A stretch of 64,000 bases of DNA from Bacteroidota bacterium (GCA_963169455.1 CAUJDW010000047.1:1-64000); one strand, 5' to 3'; shown: positions 16,706-25,584, numbered from the stretch's first letter. Notes: generated by a model from the letters alone, not told the origin. Numbers and translations are program-made.

Positions 16706-17698
16706 CTACACCCCTTCGGCGACGGGAAGGGCATACTTTTCCGGATCCTTCTCGAAAGTGGCCTTGCAACCGTCGCAGCAAAAATAATAGTTTTCTCCTT
16801 TGTACTCTATTACGTGTTTGGCCGTGCTTTTCGAAACGGGAATATTGCACACCGGATTGATAAATACGTCGGAATCGGCGGCTTCCGCTCCCTTGGCGGG
16901 CTGCCCGCCGGGGGCTTCCTCACTGCGCATAAAAGCGATGATCTCGGCCAGAATGCTGATGGCCACCTCTTCCGGCAGTTTGGCATTGATGTCCAGCCCT
17001 GCCGGGGTCCTCACGTTTTTCAGTTGATCGAAGTTCAGCCCGCGCTGCTTCAGGGTGAGGAATACGCCGTTGGCCTTGCGGCGGCTGGCCACGAAGGCAA
17101 CGTAGGGGGCTCCGGAACGCAGGGCCTGCTCCAGGGCGTCTTCGTCATTTTCTCCCTGGGTGCATACGACGATACAGGTGGTGGGCAGCACCAGCCCCCC
17201 CGGAATTTCCGTCTGGCTTACGATGGCGCTGGCCTCCGGGAACATGTCGGCATCGGCGCCCTTCGACACCACGCTAACCGTGTAGTCCATAGCGCGCCCG
17301 AGGCGGGAGAGGGCCATGCCCACGTGCGATTTGCCCATGATCAGCAGATGAGGGCGGGGCAGCACCGGCTCGATGTACACTTCGACGGCGCCGCCGCTGT
17401 GGCAGGCCATGTGATAGTCTTTGACGTTCGAATGGCCCGATGGCGGGCCTGGGTTTTCAGGGCTGATGCGCACCAGGCGGGCCTTTCCGTCCCGGATGGC
17501 GTCAGCAGCTTCTTTGATTACGATGCCACGGGTGCAGCCCCCGCCGATCCAGCCAATGACCCTGCCATCCTGCTCTATGACGGCCTTGTCGCCGGGTTTG
17601 CCGGAGGAGGGAGCCTGCCGGTTGACGACGACCGCTATGGCAAAAGGCGCTCTCTTTTGATAGAGGCGCCGGGCGTCTTCCAGAAATTGATTAAACAT
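16706..17698 (-). CDS. coxF: XdhC/CoxF-like maturation protein with C-terminal YHS domain
   Basis: 330 residues. An N-terminal XdhC/CoxI domain (motif APSSGKPGDKAVI, then GWIGGGCTRG) and a Rossmann-like XdhC C domain (LLIMGKSHVGMALSRLG) are followed by a YHS domain at about 280-325 with C284, C307, C308 and C311 (NPVCNIP...YFCCDGCKATF). XdhC proteins guide sulfuration of the molybdenum cofactor; YHS domains bind metal. In CO dehydrogenase operons the CoxE/CoxF step has been linked to copper insertion into the Mo-S-Cu site, so the fused YHS domain may handle Cu. It overlaps coxE by 8 bp and is the last gene of the operon. Confidence 0.85.
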   Translation of the reverse strand: MFNQFLEDARRLYQKRAPFAIAVVVNRQAPSSGKPGDKAVIEQDGRVIGWIGGGCTRGIVIKEAADAIRDGKARLVRISPENPGPPSGHSNVKDYHMACHSGGAVEVYIEPVLPRPHLLIMGKSHVGMALSRLGRAMDYTVSVVSKGADADMFPEASAIVSQTEIPGGLVLPTTCIVVCTQGENDEDALEQALRSGAPYVAFVASRRKANGVFLTLKQRGLNFDQLKNVRTPAGLDINAKLPEEVAISILAEIIAFMRSEEAPGGQPAKGAEAADSDVFINPVCNIPVSKSTAKHVIEYKGENYYFCCDGCKATFEKDPEKYALPVAEGV

Positions 17699-18839
17699 GC
17701 CACAAATATTTTTCCAGTTCCAACAAACTATCCAGGTTATGGGCCGAACGGAAGGTGTCGATGGCCGGCAGGGCCGCCTGCATGCCCCGGGCCGTAGGTT
17801 CGTAGCCCTGCATGCCCTTAAGGGGGTTCAGCCAGATCAGCTTCCGGGCCCGGCGTTTGATATTCCCCAGTTCGGCGGCCAGCAGTTCCGGCTCTCCCGT
17901 ATCCAGGCCATCACTGAGGATGATGGTGATGGGCTGGCCGCTGAGCGCCTGCCTGGCGAACTGTTCGTTAAAGGTTTTCAGGCATTCCCCGATCTTGGTG
18001 CCGCTCGACCAGTTGTGCGCCTGCAGCGACAGCATGCCCAGCGTCCGCTCCAGGTTCCGGTGGTCCAGGAAATCCGTGATCCGGATCAGTTGGGTGCTGA
18101 AAATGAAGGCTTCCACCTTTTCAAAATGCGCCCGCAGGCTCCAGATGAACCGAAGCAGGAAGTAGCTGTACTTATCCATCGATCCGCTCACGTCGAGCAG
18201 GATGGCGAGCCGCTGTTTGCGCGGCGCGCGCCGTTTTTTCCGCAGGTCGATGGGGTCGCCGCCCCGGCTGATGCTGGCGCGGATGGTCTGCCGCAGGTCT
18301 ATTCGCCCCTGCCTGGGCGAAGCTTTCAGCCGCCGCTTCAGCCGGAGGCTCATCTGCTTCCACAACTGCAGGGCGAGTTCTTCCAAAAGTTCGCTGTCCA
18401 TCTCCGCTACCTTGGCGAAGTCGGTTTTGCGCAGGCGTTCCACAGCGTTGGCGCCCGATACGTTTCTGCCTTCCTCCTCTTTGCCTTCTTCCTGCTTCTG
18501 CCCCATGCCCATCCACACCAGCGAACCGGGCGATTTTTTCTGGATGTTCGACTGGTTCCTGTAAGTCGTCCGGCTCCGGATGGCCCCTTTTTTGTTGCCC
18601 CAGAAAAGATCGAAGAGCTTGTCGAACTGCGCTGCCTCATCGGGGGAAGTACAGAAAATGGCCCGCAAAGCATAAGCAAAGGTGCTTTTTTCCTGTAGCA
18701 ACCCCATGGAAGCCGTCCGCAAAGCCTCCTGGCATTCCTGCACCCCCACCATCAGGCCTTCACGACGGGCATAGTGCACAAAGCCGATGATGGCTTCGGC
18801 GAGGGCCGGATAATCGGAGGAATGCGGATGTTCAGCCAT
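17691..18839 (-). CDS. coxE: CoxE-like VWA domain protein
   Basis: 382 residues. The N-terminal half is helical with a Lys/Glu-rich linker at about 112-126. The C-terminal half is a von Willebrand A domain with the MIDAS motif LDVSGSM (D216, S218, S220), followed by SSGTKIGECL and LSDGLDTGEP supplying the other metal ligands. CoxE works with the AAA+ ATPase CoxD in post-translational assembly of the CO dehydrogenase active site. It overlaps coxD by 8 bp and coxF by 8 bp, so the three are translationally coupled. Family assignment is firm; the exact step is from homology. Confidence 0.92.
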   Translation of the reverse strand: MAEHPHSSDYPALAEAIIGFVHYARREGLMVGVQECQEALRTASMGLLQEKSTFAYALRAIFCTSPDEAAQFDKLFDLFWGNKKGAIRSRTTYRNQSNIQKKSPGSLVWMGMGQKQEEGKEEEGRNVSGANAVERLRKTDFAKVAEMDSELLEELALQLWKQMSLRLKRRLKASPRQGRIDLRQTIRASISRGGDPIDLRKKRRAPRKQRLAILLDVSGSMDKYSYFLLRFIWSLRAHFEKVEAFIFSTQLIRITDFLDHRNLERTLGMLSLQAHNWSSGTKIGECLKTFNEQFARQALSGQPITIILSDGLDTGEPELLAAELGNIKRRARKLIWLNPLKGMQGYEPTARGMQAALPAIDTFRSAHNLDSLLELEKYLWHV

Positions 18840-19722
18840 TCTCTACTTCAGCTAAAAGGTTCCCAACGCCCTCCGACCTGATCTTTTCGATATCGCCGGC
18901 GGATTTGAGCAGGCATCCGAGGCTTTTTTCGACCCCCTCTTTTTCCAGGGTTTTATAGCCCAGGGCTTCCAGTCCGCGGGCCCAGTCGAGGGTCTCGGCA
19001 ATGCCGGGCGTTTTGTCCAGCTTTTTATTTCGGAGGAGCTGCACCATTTGAACCAGGTTTCGGGCAAGCGCCTGTTCGATGCCGGGCAGGTGTTTGCGGA
19101 CGATCTGCAGCTCTTTCTCCATGTCCGGAAAATTCACCCAGTGGTAGAGGCAGCGCCGTTTGAGGGCGTCGCTCAGTTCCCGCGTCCGGTTAGAAGTCAG
19201 TATGACAAGCGGGCGGTTGCTGGCCTTGATGGTGCCCAGCTCGGGAATGCTGATCTGGAAGGCCGAAAGCAGTTCCAGCAGGAAAGCCTCGAACTCCTCG
19301 TCGGCCCGGTCTATCTCGTCGATCAGCAGCACGGGCGGCTTTTCGCCGGTGATGGATTGCAACAACGGGCGCTTCAGCAGGAAGCCTTCACCGAAGATGT
19401 GGTGCTCCTTTTCGGCCTCCGACCGGCCGCTGTTTTCCTGTATCTTGATCGACAGCAACTGCTTCTGGTAGTTCCATTCGTAAACGGCGGAGTGCACATC
19501 CAGCCCTTCGTAACACTGCAGGCGGATCAGTTCGGTATCGAGGAAGGCAGCCAGCACATTGGCCACTTCCGTTTTCCCGACGCCGGGATTGCCTTCCAGC
19601 AGAAGGGGTTTGCCCAGGCGGAGCATGAGAAACAGGATGGTCGCCAGTTCCTCATCCACCACATACCCGAGCTCGTCGAAGCGCGCTTTGATGGCCTCCA
19701 GGCCAGGTGCGTTGTTGCTCAT
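18832..19722 (-). CDS. coxD: CoxD-like MoxR AAA+ ATPase
   Basis: 296 residues from ATG at 19720-19722; a longer open frame upstream lies inside coxG and is a shadow. Walker A is GNPGVGKT (residues 44-51), Walker B is VLLIDEIDRA, and sensor regions follow (VILTSNRTRELSDALKRRC). The MoxR/CoxD group remodels or loads metal centres with a VWA partner. In carboxydotrophs CoxD is needed to form the sulfurated Mo site of CO dehydrogenase. Its start overlaps the coxG stop by 4 bp, and its stop overlaps coxE. Confidence 0.93.
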   Translation of the reverse strand: MSNNAPGLEAIKARFDELGYVVDEELATILFLMLRLGKPLLLEGNPGVGKTEVANVLAAFLDTELIRLQCYEGLDVHSAVYEWNYQKQLLSIKIQENSGRSEAEKEHHIFGEGFLLKRPLLQSITGEKPPVLLIDEIDRADEEFEAFLLELLSAFQISIPELGTIKASNRPLVILTSNRTRELSDALKRRCLYHWVNFPDMEKELQIVRKHLPGIEQALARNLVQMVQLLRNKKLDKTPGIAETLDWARGLEALGYKTLEKEGVEKSLGCLLKSAGDIEKIRSEGVGNLLAEVENG

Positions 19723-20249
19723 CCTTCCTTTTTTCCAAAAATGCCTTTGACGACCGAGCCCACCATGGAGCCGGCTTTGAGGGTATTGTCCACCTCTTCT
19801 CCCGCCAGTTTGGCCTTGAAGTTGCCCACAAACTGGTCGAAAACGGAGCTGGACACATCGGTGATCAGCCTGGAGCCGAACTGGGCCAGCATGCCCGTGA
19901 TGGTGACTTCCATGCTGCAGGTCACTTCCGTGCCGCCGTCCTTTTCCACCAGGCTGCCGTTCATCAGCATATCGGCGCTGCCTTTGCCTTTGGAGTCCAG
20001 GCCCTTGCCCAGCAACTGCATGTGGTAGCTGTCCGCATTGCGCTCCTGGAAGGTGATCTGGCCGCTGTAGCTGGCCTTCACCGGCCCGAACTTCAGCGTC
20101 ACCTCGCCCTTGAAGTTGTCCTGGTCGATCTGATCGGTAAGGCTGGCCCCCGGCACGCAGGTGACGATCCTGGCCGGATCGCTCAGGTATTCCCATACCT
20201 TGCCGATGGGCTCGTTGACCTGGAATGTCTTCTCGATATTCGCTTTCAT
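19719..20249 (-). CDS. coxG: CoxG-like SRPBCC carbon monoxide dehydrogenase subunit G
   Basis: 176 residues from ATG at 20247-20249; an alternative ATG 12 codons upstream adds a weak extension. The domain is a START/SRPBCC fold with the family pattern VWEYLSDPARIVTCVPGA, a repeated beta sheet (GEVTLKFGPVKASYSGQITF) and a C-terminal helix DQFVGNFKAKL. CoxG has been implicated in anchoring CO dehydrogenase to the cytoplasmic membrane; the basic C-terminal tail (GSVVKGIFGKKEG) would suit lipid contact. Its placement between coxL and coxD differs from the classic order, where coxG follows coxF. Confidence 0.88.
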   Translation of the reverse strand: MKANIEKTFQVNEPIGKVWEYLSDPARIVTCVPGASLTDQIDQDNFKGEVTLKFGPVKASYSGQITFQERNADSYHMQLLGKGLDSKGKGSADMLMNGSLVEKDGGTEVTCSMEVTITGMLAQFGSRLITDVSSSVFDQFVGNFKAKLAGEEVDNTLKAGSMVGSVVKGIFGKKEG

Positions 20250-20310
20250 AGTTTTACTCGGTTTGGTAATATTTAATTTGAACAATGGCTTCCCTCCGCT
20301 TTCCGAAGGA

Positions 20311-20354
20311 GAATGCCCCCACCGCTTTCGCTCACGCGAAGCGGTGGGGCATTC
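20311..20354 (-). promoter_or_regulatory. Long hairpin between coxL and coxG
   Basis: A 19-bp stem with two bulged bases on one arm: 20311-20331 pairs with 20336-20354 around loop TCAC. It fills most of the 114-bp gap between the structural gene coxL and the maturation genes. It could end part of the transcripts or protect the coxMSL message, giving more enzyme than chaperone. It may equally be a dispersed palindromic repeat. Confidence 0.6.
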
Positions 20355-20363
20355 AGGGGGAAT

Positions 20364-22733
20364 CTACTGGGCTACGCCCTTCTCCTTCAGGATTTTCCAG
20401 ACCTTGAAGGGCGTGATCGGAATATCGATGTGCGTCACGCCGAGGTGCGACAGCGCATCGACGATGGCGTTGGCGATGGCCGGGGGGGCGCCCACCGTCG
20501 GGGATTCACCCACGCCCTTGGCTCCGATGGGGTGGTGCGGGGAAGGCGTAACGGTGTGCCCGGTTTCCCAGTTGGGCGACTCCACGGCTGTCGGCACCAG
20601 GTAATCCATAAAGGTGCCGTTCAGGATGTTGCCGTCCTCGTCATAGATCAACTGTTCGTACATGGCCGGCGCCAGGCCCTGGGTCAGGCCGCCGTGCACC
20701 TGCCCCTGCACGATCATCGGGTTGATGATGTTGCCGCAGTCGTCGATGGCGACGAAACGGCGAACCTTTATCTCGCCCGTCTCCTTGTCGATATCCACAA
20801 CGCAGATATACGCGCCGGAGGGGAAGGTCAGGTTGGGCGGATCGTAGTAATGGGTGGCCTCGAAGCCGGCCTCCATGCCCAGGGGGTGGTTGGTGTAGGC
20901 GGCGAAGACGATCTCCTGGATGGTCTTAGCCTTTTCCGGGGCGCCTTTGACGAAGAATTTGCCCGGCTCCCATTCCAGGTCCTCCTCGCTGACTTCCAGC
21001 AGGTAGGCCGCGATCTTGCGGGCCTTGTCGCGCAGCTTCCGGGCGGCCACAGCGGCGGCGGCGCCGGCGGTCGGGGTACTGCGGCTGGCATAGGTGCCCA
21101 GGCCGTAAGGCGCCGTGTCGGTATCGCCCTCCTCGACCTGAATGTGCTCGGCGGGGATGCCCAGCTCCTCGGCGATGATCTGCGCATAGGTGGTCTCGTG
21201 GCCCTGGCCCTGCGACTTGGTGCCGAAGCGGGCAATGGCCTTGCCCGTGGGGTGCACCCGTATCTCGGCGCTGTCGAACATCTTGATGCCGAGGATGTCG
21301 AAATCTCTGGACGGCCCTGCGCCGACGATCTCCGTAAAGGTGGAAATGCCGATGCCCATCAGTTCGCCGCGCTCGCGCTTCTCGGCCTGCTCTTTGCGCA
21401 GCTCTTCATAACCGACCACTTCCATGGCCTTCAGAAGCCCGGCGTGATAGTCGCCGCTGTCGTATGTCCAGCCGGTGGGCGACTTCCAGGGGAAGTCTTC
21501 TTTTTTGATGAAGTTCTCCATGCGCAGCTGCGCCGGGTCTTTGCCGATCTCAAAGGCGAAGCGGTCGGTGATGCGCTCGATGGCGTGCACGGCTTCCGTC
21601 ACGCGGAAGGAGCAGCGGTAGGCAACGCCTCCCGGCGGCTTATTGGTGTAAACGGCGTCCGCTTCCATGAAGGCCGCACCGTAGTCATACGAGCCTGTTC
21701 CGATGGAGAACAGCCCGGTGGGGAACTTGGAGGGGTTGGCCGAGGCGTCGGTGTAGCCGTGGTCGGCCAGGATCTTGAAGCGGGTGGCCAGGATCTTGCC
21801 GTCCTTCGTGCCGGCCATCTCGGCCGTGATGTGGTAGTCGCGGGCGAAAGAGTCGGCCTGCAGGTTTTCGCTGCGGTCTTCAACCCACTTCACCGGCTTG
21901 CCGACCAGGAAGGAAACCGCGATGGCGATCACATATCCCGGATACACCGGCACCTTGCCGCCGAAGCCGCCGCCGATGTCGGGCGAGACGACGCGGATCT
22001 TCTCCTCGGTCAGGCCAACGTGGCCGGCCACCAGGGCGATGACGGTGCGGATGGCATGCGGGGCCTGGGTGGTCATGTACATGGTCAGGTGGTTGTTCAC
22101 CTTGTCATAATCGGCCACGCAGCCGCAGGTTTCGATGGAGGCCACGTGGATACGCGGAATGTGCATCTGCTCTTTGACCACCACATCGGCCTCTGCGAAA
22201 ATTTTTTCCGTGGCCGTTTTGTCGCCCACTTCCCAGTGCCAGATGTGGTTGTCGTTTTTGCCCGGCTTGTCGGTGCGGAGCACCGGCGCACCGGGGTCGA
22301 GCGACTTGTGGGGGTCGATGACGGGCTTCATGGGCTCGTACTCGACGATGACCGCCTCCTTGCCGTCGCGGGCGGCGTAGCGGTCGGTGGCGATGACGGC
22401 GGCCACTTCCTGGGCCTGGTACATCACCGTATCGGTAGGCAGCACCATCTGGGTGTCCGACATGAGTGTCGGCATCCAGTGCAGGTTGTATTTTTCCAGG
22501 TCCTTGCCGGTCACGACGGCGAGCACGCCGGGTATTTTCAGGGCTTCCTCCGCGTTGATGCTCTTGATCTTCGCATAGGCGTAAGGGCTGCGGACGATGT
22601 CCATGTGGAGCATGCCCGGCAGGTGGATGTCATCCACGTAGTGGCCCTTGCCCTGGATGAAACGGGCGTCTTCCTTTCTTTTGACCGAATGGCCCATTCC
22701 ACCGATCTCTTTGGATGTTTTACATCTTATCAT
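20364..22733 (-). CDS. coxL: Form I aerobic CO dehydrogenase large (molybdenum) subunit
   Basis: 789 residues, within the CoxL range. The active-site loop reads AYRCSFR with the Cu-binding Cys at residue 374 (codon at 21612-21614). This is the signature of true form I CO dehydrogenases; form II proteins have AYRGAGR. Other molybdopterin-binding motifs are present: GGGFGGKVPV, KSQGQGHETTYAQ, and the C-terminal GAKGVGESPTVGAPPA with the catalytic Glu. It oxidises CO to CO2 at a Mo-S-Cu centre and passes electrons to the Fe-S and FAD subunits. The order coxM-coxS-coxL matches form I operons. Confidence 0.97.
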   Translation of the reverse strand: MIRCKTSKEIGGMGHSVKRKEDARFIQGKGHYVDDIHLPGMLHMDIVRSPYAYAKIKSINAEEALKIPGVLAVVTGKDLEKYNLHWMPTLMSDTQMVLPTDTVMYQAQEVAAVIATDRYAARDGKEAVIVEYEPMKPVIDPHKSLDPGAPVLRTDKPGKNDNHIWHWEVGDKTATEKIFAEADVVVKEQMHIPRIHVASIETCGCVADYDKVNNHLTMYMTTQAPHAIRTVIALVAGHVGLTEEKIRVVSPDIGGGFGGKVPVYPGYVIAIAVSFLVGKPVKWVEDRSENLQADSFARDYHITAEMAGTKDGKILATRFKILADHGYTDASANPSKFPTGLFSIGTGSYDYGAAFMEADAVYTNKPPGGVAYRCSFRVTEAVHAIERITDRFAFEIGKDPAQLRMENFIKKEDFPWKSPTGWTYDSGDYHAGLLKAMEVVGYEELRKEQAEKRERGELMGIGISTFTEIVGAGPSRDFDILGIKMFDSAEIRVHPTGKAIARFGTKSQGQGHETTYAQIIAEELGIPAEHIQVEEGDTDTAPYGLGTYASRSTPTAGAAAAVAARKLRDKARKIAAYLLEVSEEDLEWEPGKFFVKGAPEKAKTIQEIVFAAYTNHPLGMEAGFEATHYYDPPNLTFPSGAYICVVDIDKETGEIKVRRFVAIDDCGNIINPMIVQGQVHGGLTQGLAPAMYEQLIYDEDGNILNGTFMDYLVPTAVESPNWETGHTVTPSPHHPIGAKGVGESPTVGAPPAIANAIVDALSHLGVTHIDIPITPFKVWKILKEKGVAQ

Positions 22734-22765
22734 AATGGCAGGGTGGTTTTAATTTGAATGAGGTG

Positions 22766-23269
22766 TTATACGAATTCCGGTTCTGTCGAAGGCAGTTGTT
22801 CCCCGCGCATTTTGGCGCCGGCGTACTGGATGGCCTTGACGATGTTGTTGTAGCCCGTGCAGCGGCAGAGGTTGCCGGCGATGCCCCAGCGGATTTCCTC
22901 CTCGGTGGGGTTCGGGTTGTTTTCCAGCAGCTCGACGGCGCGCATCATCATGCCTGGCGTGCAGTAGCCGCAGTGCAGCCCGTGGTTGAGGTGGAAGCCT
23001 TCCTGAATGGGGTGCAGCCCCTGCGTAGTGGCCAGGCCTTCCACGGTGATAATCTCCTTGCCATCGGCCTGGACGGCCAGCATGGTGCAGGATTTGATAG
23101 ACTTGCCGTTCACCAGGATAGTGCAGGCGCCGCAGTTGGAGGTGTCGCAGCCGATGTGCGTGCCCGTCATCAGCAACTGCTCCCGGATGAAGTGGACCAG
23201 GAGCATGCGGGGTTCCACCTCTGCGGTGCGTTTTTCTCCGTTGATGGTTACCGTTATTTCTTTTTTCAT
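22766..23269 (-). CDS. coxS: CO dehydrogenase small (2x[2Fe-2S]) subunit
   Basis: 167 residues. The N-terminal plant-type ferredoxin domain has its cysteines in [16 protein letters not shown] and the following KSC. The C-terminal helical domain holds the second cluster in [11 protein letters not shown] and GNLCRCTGY. It carries electrons from the Mo site of CoxL to the FAD of CoxM. It lies 32 bp before coxL and 49 bp after coxM. A short C-terminal tail (about 20 residues after the last cluster motif) is ordinary. No oddities. Confidence 0.97.
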   Translation of the reverse strand: MKKEITVTINGEKRTAEVEPRMLLVHFIREQLLMTGTHIGCDTSNCGACTILVNGKSIKSCTMLAVQADGKEIITVEGLATTQGLHPIQEGFHLNHGLHCGYCTPGMMMRAVELLENNPNPTEEEIRWGIAGNLCRCTGYNNIVKAIQYAGAKMRGEQLPSTEPEFV

Positions 23270-23293
23270 GGTTCAGCTTGTTTAAATAGTTAC

Positions 23294-23310
23294 GGCGGCC
23301 CATGGCCGCC
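23294..23310. promoter_or_regulatory. Short perfect hairpin between coxM and coxS
   Basis: GGCGGCC (23294-23300), loop CAT, GGCCGCC (23304-23310). On the plus strand it is followed by ATTTTTG, so it resembles an intrinsic terminator against antisense transcription. On the coding strand it lies between coxM and coxS. The role is not established. Confidence 0.5.
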
Positions 23311-23318
23311 ATTTTTGT

Positions 23319-24188
23319 TTAGCGCCTGGCTCTTTCCAGCGCTTTGTGGATCATGCGCCTGGTGAGCACGCCCACCATGGCCCGCTTGTACTCCTCGTCG
23401 CCCCGCAGGTCGTCGGAGGGGTTGCAGTCTTCGGCTGCCAGCCGGGCTGCTTCGGCGATCGCTTCTTCGGTCATTTTCTGGCCCAGCAGGGCCTCTTCCG
23501 AACGCGCCGCCCGCATGGGTGTGGGGTTGACGTTGGTCAGCCCGATGCCGGCATAGGTGCAGAAGCCCTTGCCGTCGACCGTGATCTGCACTGCCACGCC
23601 TGCCGTAGCGTAGTCGCCCACTTTCCTTTCCAGCTTGTGGTAGGCGTTGCCCGTCCCCGCCGGCGGAATGGGGATGCGAATCTCCGTGAGGATCTCGTTC
23701 TGCTGCACGGCCGTCATGTAAAATCCGTAGAAAAACTCATCGATGGGCACGGTGCGCTGCCCTTCTGCGCTGCTGATCACGACTTCCGCCCGCATGGCCA
23801 GCATGACCGCGGGATGGTCATTGGCGGCGTCGCCGTGGGCGATGTTGCCCCCAATGGTGCCCATATTGCGCACCTGAGGGTCGGCAATCAGTTTGGAAGC
23901 ATCGGTAAAAATGGGATACCTGGAGCGGATGAGCTCCGAATGGTCCAGGTCGGCCTCGCGGGCCATCGCGCCGATCCTGAGGTAGCCGTCCTCCTCCCTG
24001 ATGTAGGAAAGCCCCGGAATGTTGTTGATGTCGACCAGGAATGCCGGTGAGGCAAACCTGAGCTTCATCATCGGGATGAGGCTGTGGCCACCCGCCAGTA
24101 TCTTGGCGTCGTCTCCATGTTGCTCCAGCAACGCAAAGGCCTCGGCCAGCGTATTCGGTGCAGCATAGTCAAAGGGTGCTGGTATCAT
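23319..24188 (-). CDS. coxM: CO dehydrogenase medium (FAD-binding) subunit
   Basis: 289 residues, the usual size. FAD-binding motifs are AGGHSLIPMMKLR (residues 32-44) and GTIGGNIAHGDAAND near 125. The C-terminal CO-dehydrogenase flavoprotein domain follows, with NVNPTPMRA. It takes electrons from CoxS and delivers them to the respiratory chain. It is the first gene of the coxMSLGDEF operon, with a 209-bp AT-rich upstream gap containing the candidate operator at 24222-24239. The start is the ATG giving the conserved MIPAPFDYAAP opening. Confidence 0.96.
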   Translation of the reverse strand: MIPAPFDYAAPNTLAEAFALLEQHGDDAKILAGGHSLIPMMKLRFASPAFLVDINNIPGLSYIREEDGYLRIGAMAREADLDHSELIRSRYPIFTDASKLIADPQVRNMGTIGGNIAHGDAANDHPAVMLAMRAEVVISSAEGQRTVPIDEFFYGFYMTAVQQNEILTEIRIPIPPAGTGNAYHKLERKVGDYATAGVAVQITVDGKGFCTYAGIGLTNVNPTPMRAARSEEALLGQKMTEEAIAEAARLAAEDCNPSDDLRGDEEYKRAMVGVLTRRMIHKALERARR

Positions 24189-24221
24189 ATCCGTGTGGTT
24201 TTATTTGTTCTGCCGCGAAAA

Positions 24222-24239
24222 TTAGAAAATAAATTCTAA
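24222..24239 (-). promoter_or_regulatory. Candidate operator upstream of coxM
   Basis: Perfect inverted repeat TTAGAA-N6-TTCTAA. On the coding strand the 18-mer is TTAGAATTTATTTTCTAA, ending 33 bases before the coxM ATG. It matches the element upstream of the second xdhC gene (26465-26482) at 17 of 18 positions in the same orientation. The spacing resembles a CRP/FNR- or TetR-type dimer site. No TAnnTTTG -7 element was found in this gap, and the remainder is AT-rich and featureless. Confidence 0.55.
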
Positions 24240-24397
24240 AACTTAGTTTTTGTTTTGGCCTGGCGCCTTTTTTTTAAAATTTTTTTTGATTTCAATCGAA
24301 AGAGGCGCTCGCAAAAAGGAATAAAAAGGGTTTTAAAAAATATCTTTTTGCCTGGGGCTTAAAATCAAGCCGTAACAAAATAATCTTCTACGAGGCT

Positions 24398-25492
24398 TCA
24401 GTCTGCGAAAGCCACTGCATCCACCCGGGCCAGGCTGAAGGAGAGGCACTGCCAGTGTTCGCCGAAGTCTTCGGAGAGGTAAAGGTTGCCGGTAGTCGTA
24501 CCGAAGGCCAGCAGGTTGTCCCGCACGGCCAGGGAATGGCGGAAGACGATGTCGAAACAGTGCTCCTGAGGCAGGCCGTTGCGCAATTGCCGCCAGCTCC
24601 GGCCGCCGTCTTCGGTGACGCAGACGCAGAGGGCCAGCCCGTGTGCGATGCGCACTTCGTCGCTCACGGCCGGTATCACCCAGGCCCTGTCGGGGTTCTG
24701 GTGGTCGATGGCCAGGGCGAAGCCGTAGTCGGCGATGCCTTCCTTATCCGTCACATTGTCCCACCACTGCCCGCCGTCGGTGGAGCGGAAGATGCCGCAG
24801 TGGTTCTGCTGCCACAACACATCGGGCTTCGCCCGGCAGGCGAGCAGGAGGTGGGGGTCGTGGCCGACTTCCACATCCGGATTGGGCAGGTAGGCGGCAA
24901 TGAGCCCCTGGTTGCGGGGCGCCCACGAACGGCCGCCGTCTGTGGTTTCAAACACGCCGGCGCAGCTTACGGCGATATAAACGTGATCGCTGTCGCGGGG
25001 ATCCACGACGATGGAGTGGATGAAAGGGAAATCGCGCCCGGCGCCGAACCACTGGTTTTCGTCGAGGCGGCTGGGGTGGTTCCAAAGGCTTTCCACCAGA
25101 TGGAAGTGCTGCCCTTCGTCGCCGCTGTAAAACAGGCCGCCGGGTTCGGTGCCGAGCCAAAGGCCGCCGGGCTTATCGGGCCCGGCGCCCTGCATGCACC
25201 AGATTTTCTTCAGGGAAGCCGGCTTGCCCGGCCGCAGGGCCGCATCGGCCGGATAACGGGGTGTGGGAACCGATTGCCAGCTCCGGCCTTCATCGCGGCT
25301 GAAGTGAAGCTTCTGGCCCCAGTGCCGGTGCGCCAGGCCCACCCACCAGGCGCCGGTGCGGCTATCGGTGAAAACCACCGATACGGGCATGCCCAGAAAG
25401 TGCACCGCACCGATGGCCCAGCCTTTTGAATGGCGCCGGAACTCCACCAGCCCCTTGGAAGTACCTATCAACAATACCGTAGATAATGACAT
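24398..25492 (-). CDS. BNR/Asp-box beta-propeller protein
   Basis: 364 residues with at least six Asp-box motifs (SRDEGRSW, SGDEGQHF, TTDGGRSW, STDGGQWW, TEDGGRSW, SEDFGEHW) spaced around the chain, indicating a sialidase/Vps10-like beta-propeller. There is no signal peptide or lipobox, so it is probably cytoplasmic, unlike true sialidases. It is often mis-annotated as exo-alpha-sialidase; the catalytic Arg triad of sialidases was not identified. It lies downstream of a MoaD-like gene on the same strand, a pairing I recall from other bacteria. Function unknown. Confidence 0.8.
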   Translation of the reverse strand: MSLSTVLLIGTSKGLVEFRRHSKGWAIGAVHFLGMPVSVVFTDSRTGAWWVGLAHRHWGQKLHFSRDEGRSWQSVPTPRYPADAALRPGKPASLKKIWCMQGAGPDKPGGLWLGTEPGGLFYSGDEGQHFHLVESLWNHPSRLDENQWFGAGRDFPFIHSIVVDPRDSDHVYIAVSCAGVFETTDGGRSWAPRNQGLIAAYLPNPDVEVGHDPHLLLACRAKPDVLWQQNHCGIFRSTDGGQWWDNVTDKEGIADYGFALAIDHQNPDRAWVIPAVSDEVRIAHGLALCVCVTEDGGRSWRQLRNGLPQEHCFDIVFRHSLAVRDNLLAFGTTTGNLYLSEDFGEHWQCLSFSLARVDAVAFAD

Positions 25493-25584
25493 GACGGCCG
25501 ATTGTGAATACTGGATGCGGAATATATTTTTCGGGCGCCACCCTGAAAAACAGCCCTAAGGTTGCGCTGCATAACGTAACTGGG

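Noticed and set aside
20313..22757. 814-codon open frame antisense to coxL
   Set aside because: It is a high-GC shadow of coxL; His/Gly/Val-rich composition, no domains, and coxL is certain.
24398..25492. True secreted sialidase
   Set aside because: No signal peptide and no identifiable catalytic Arg triad; Asp-boxes alone only indicate a propeller.
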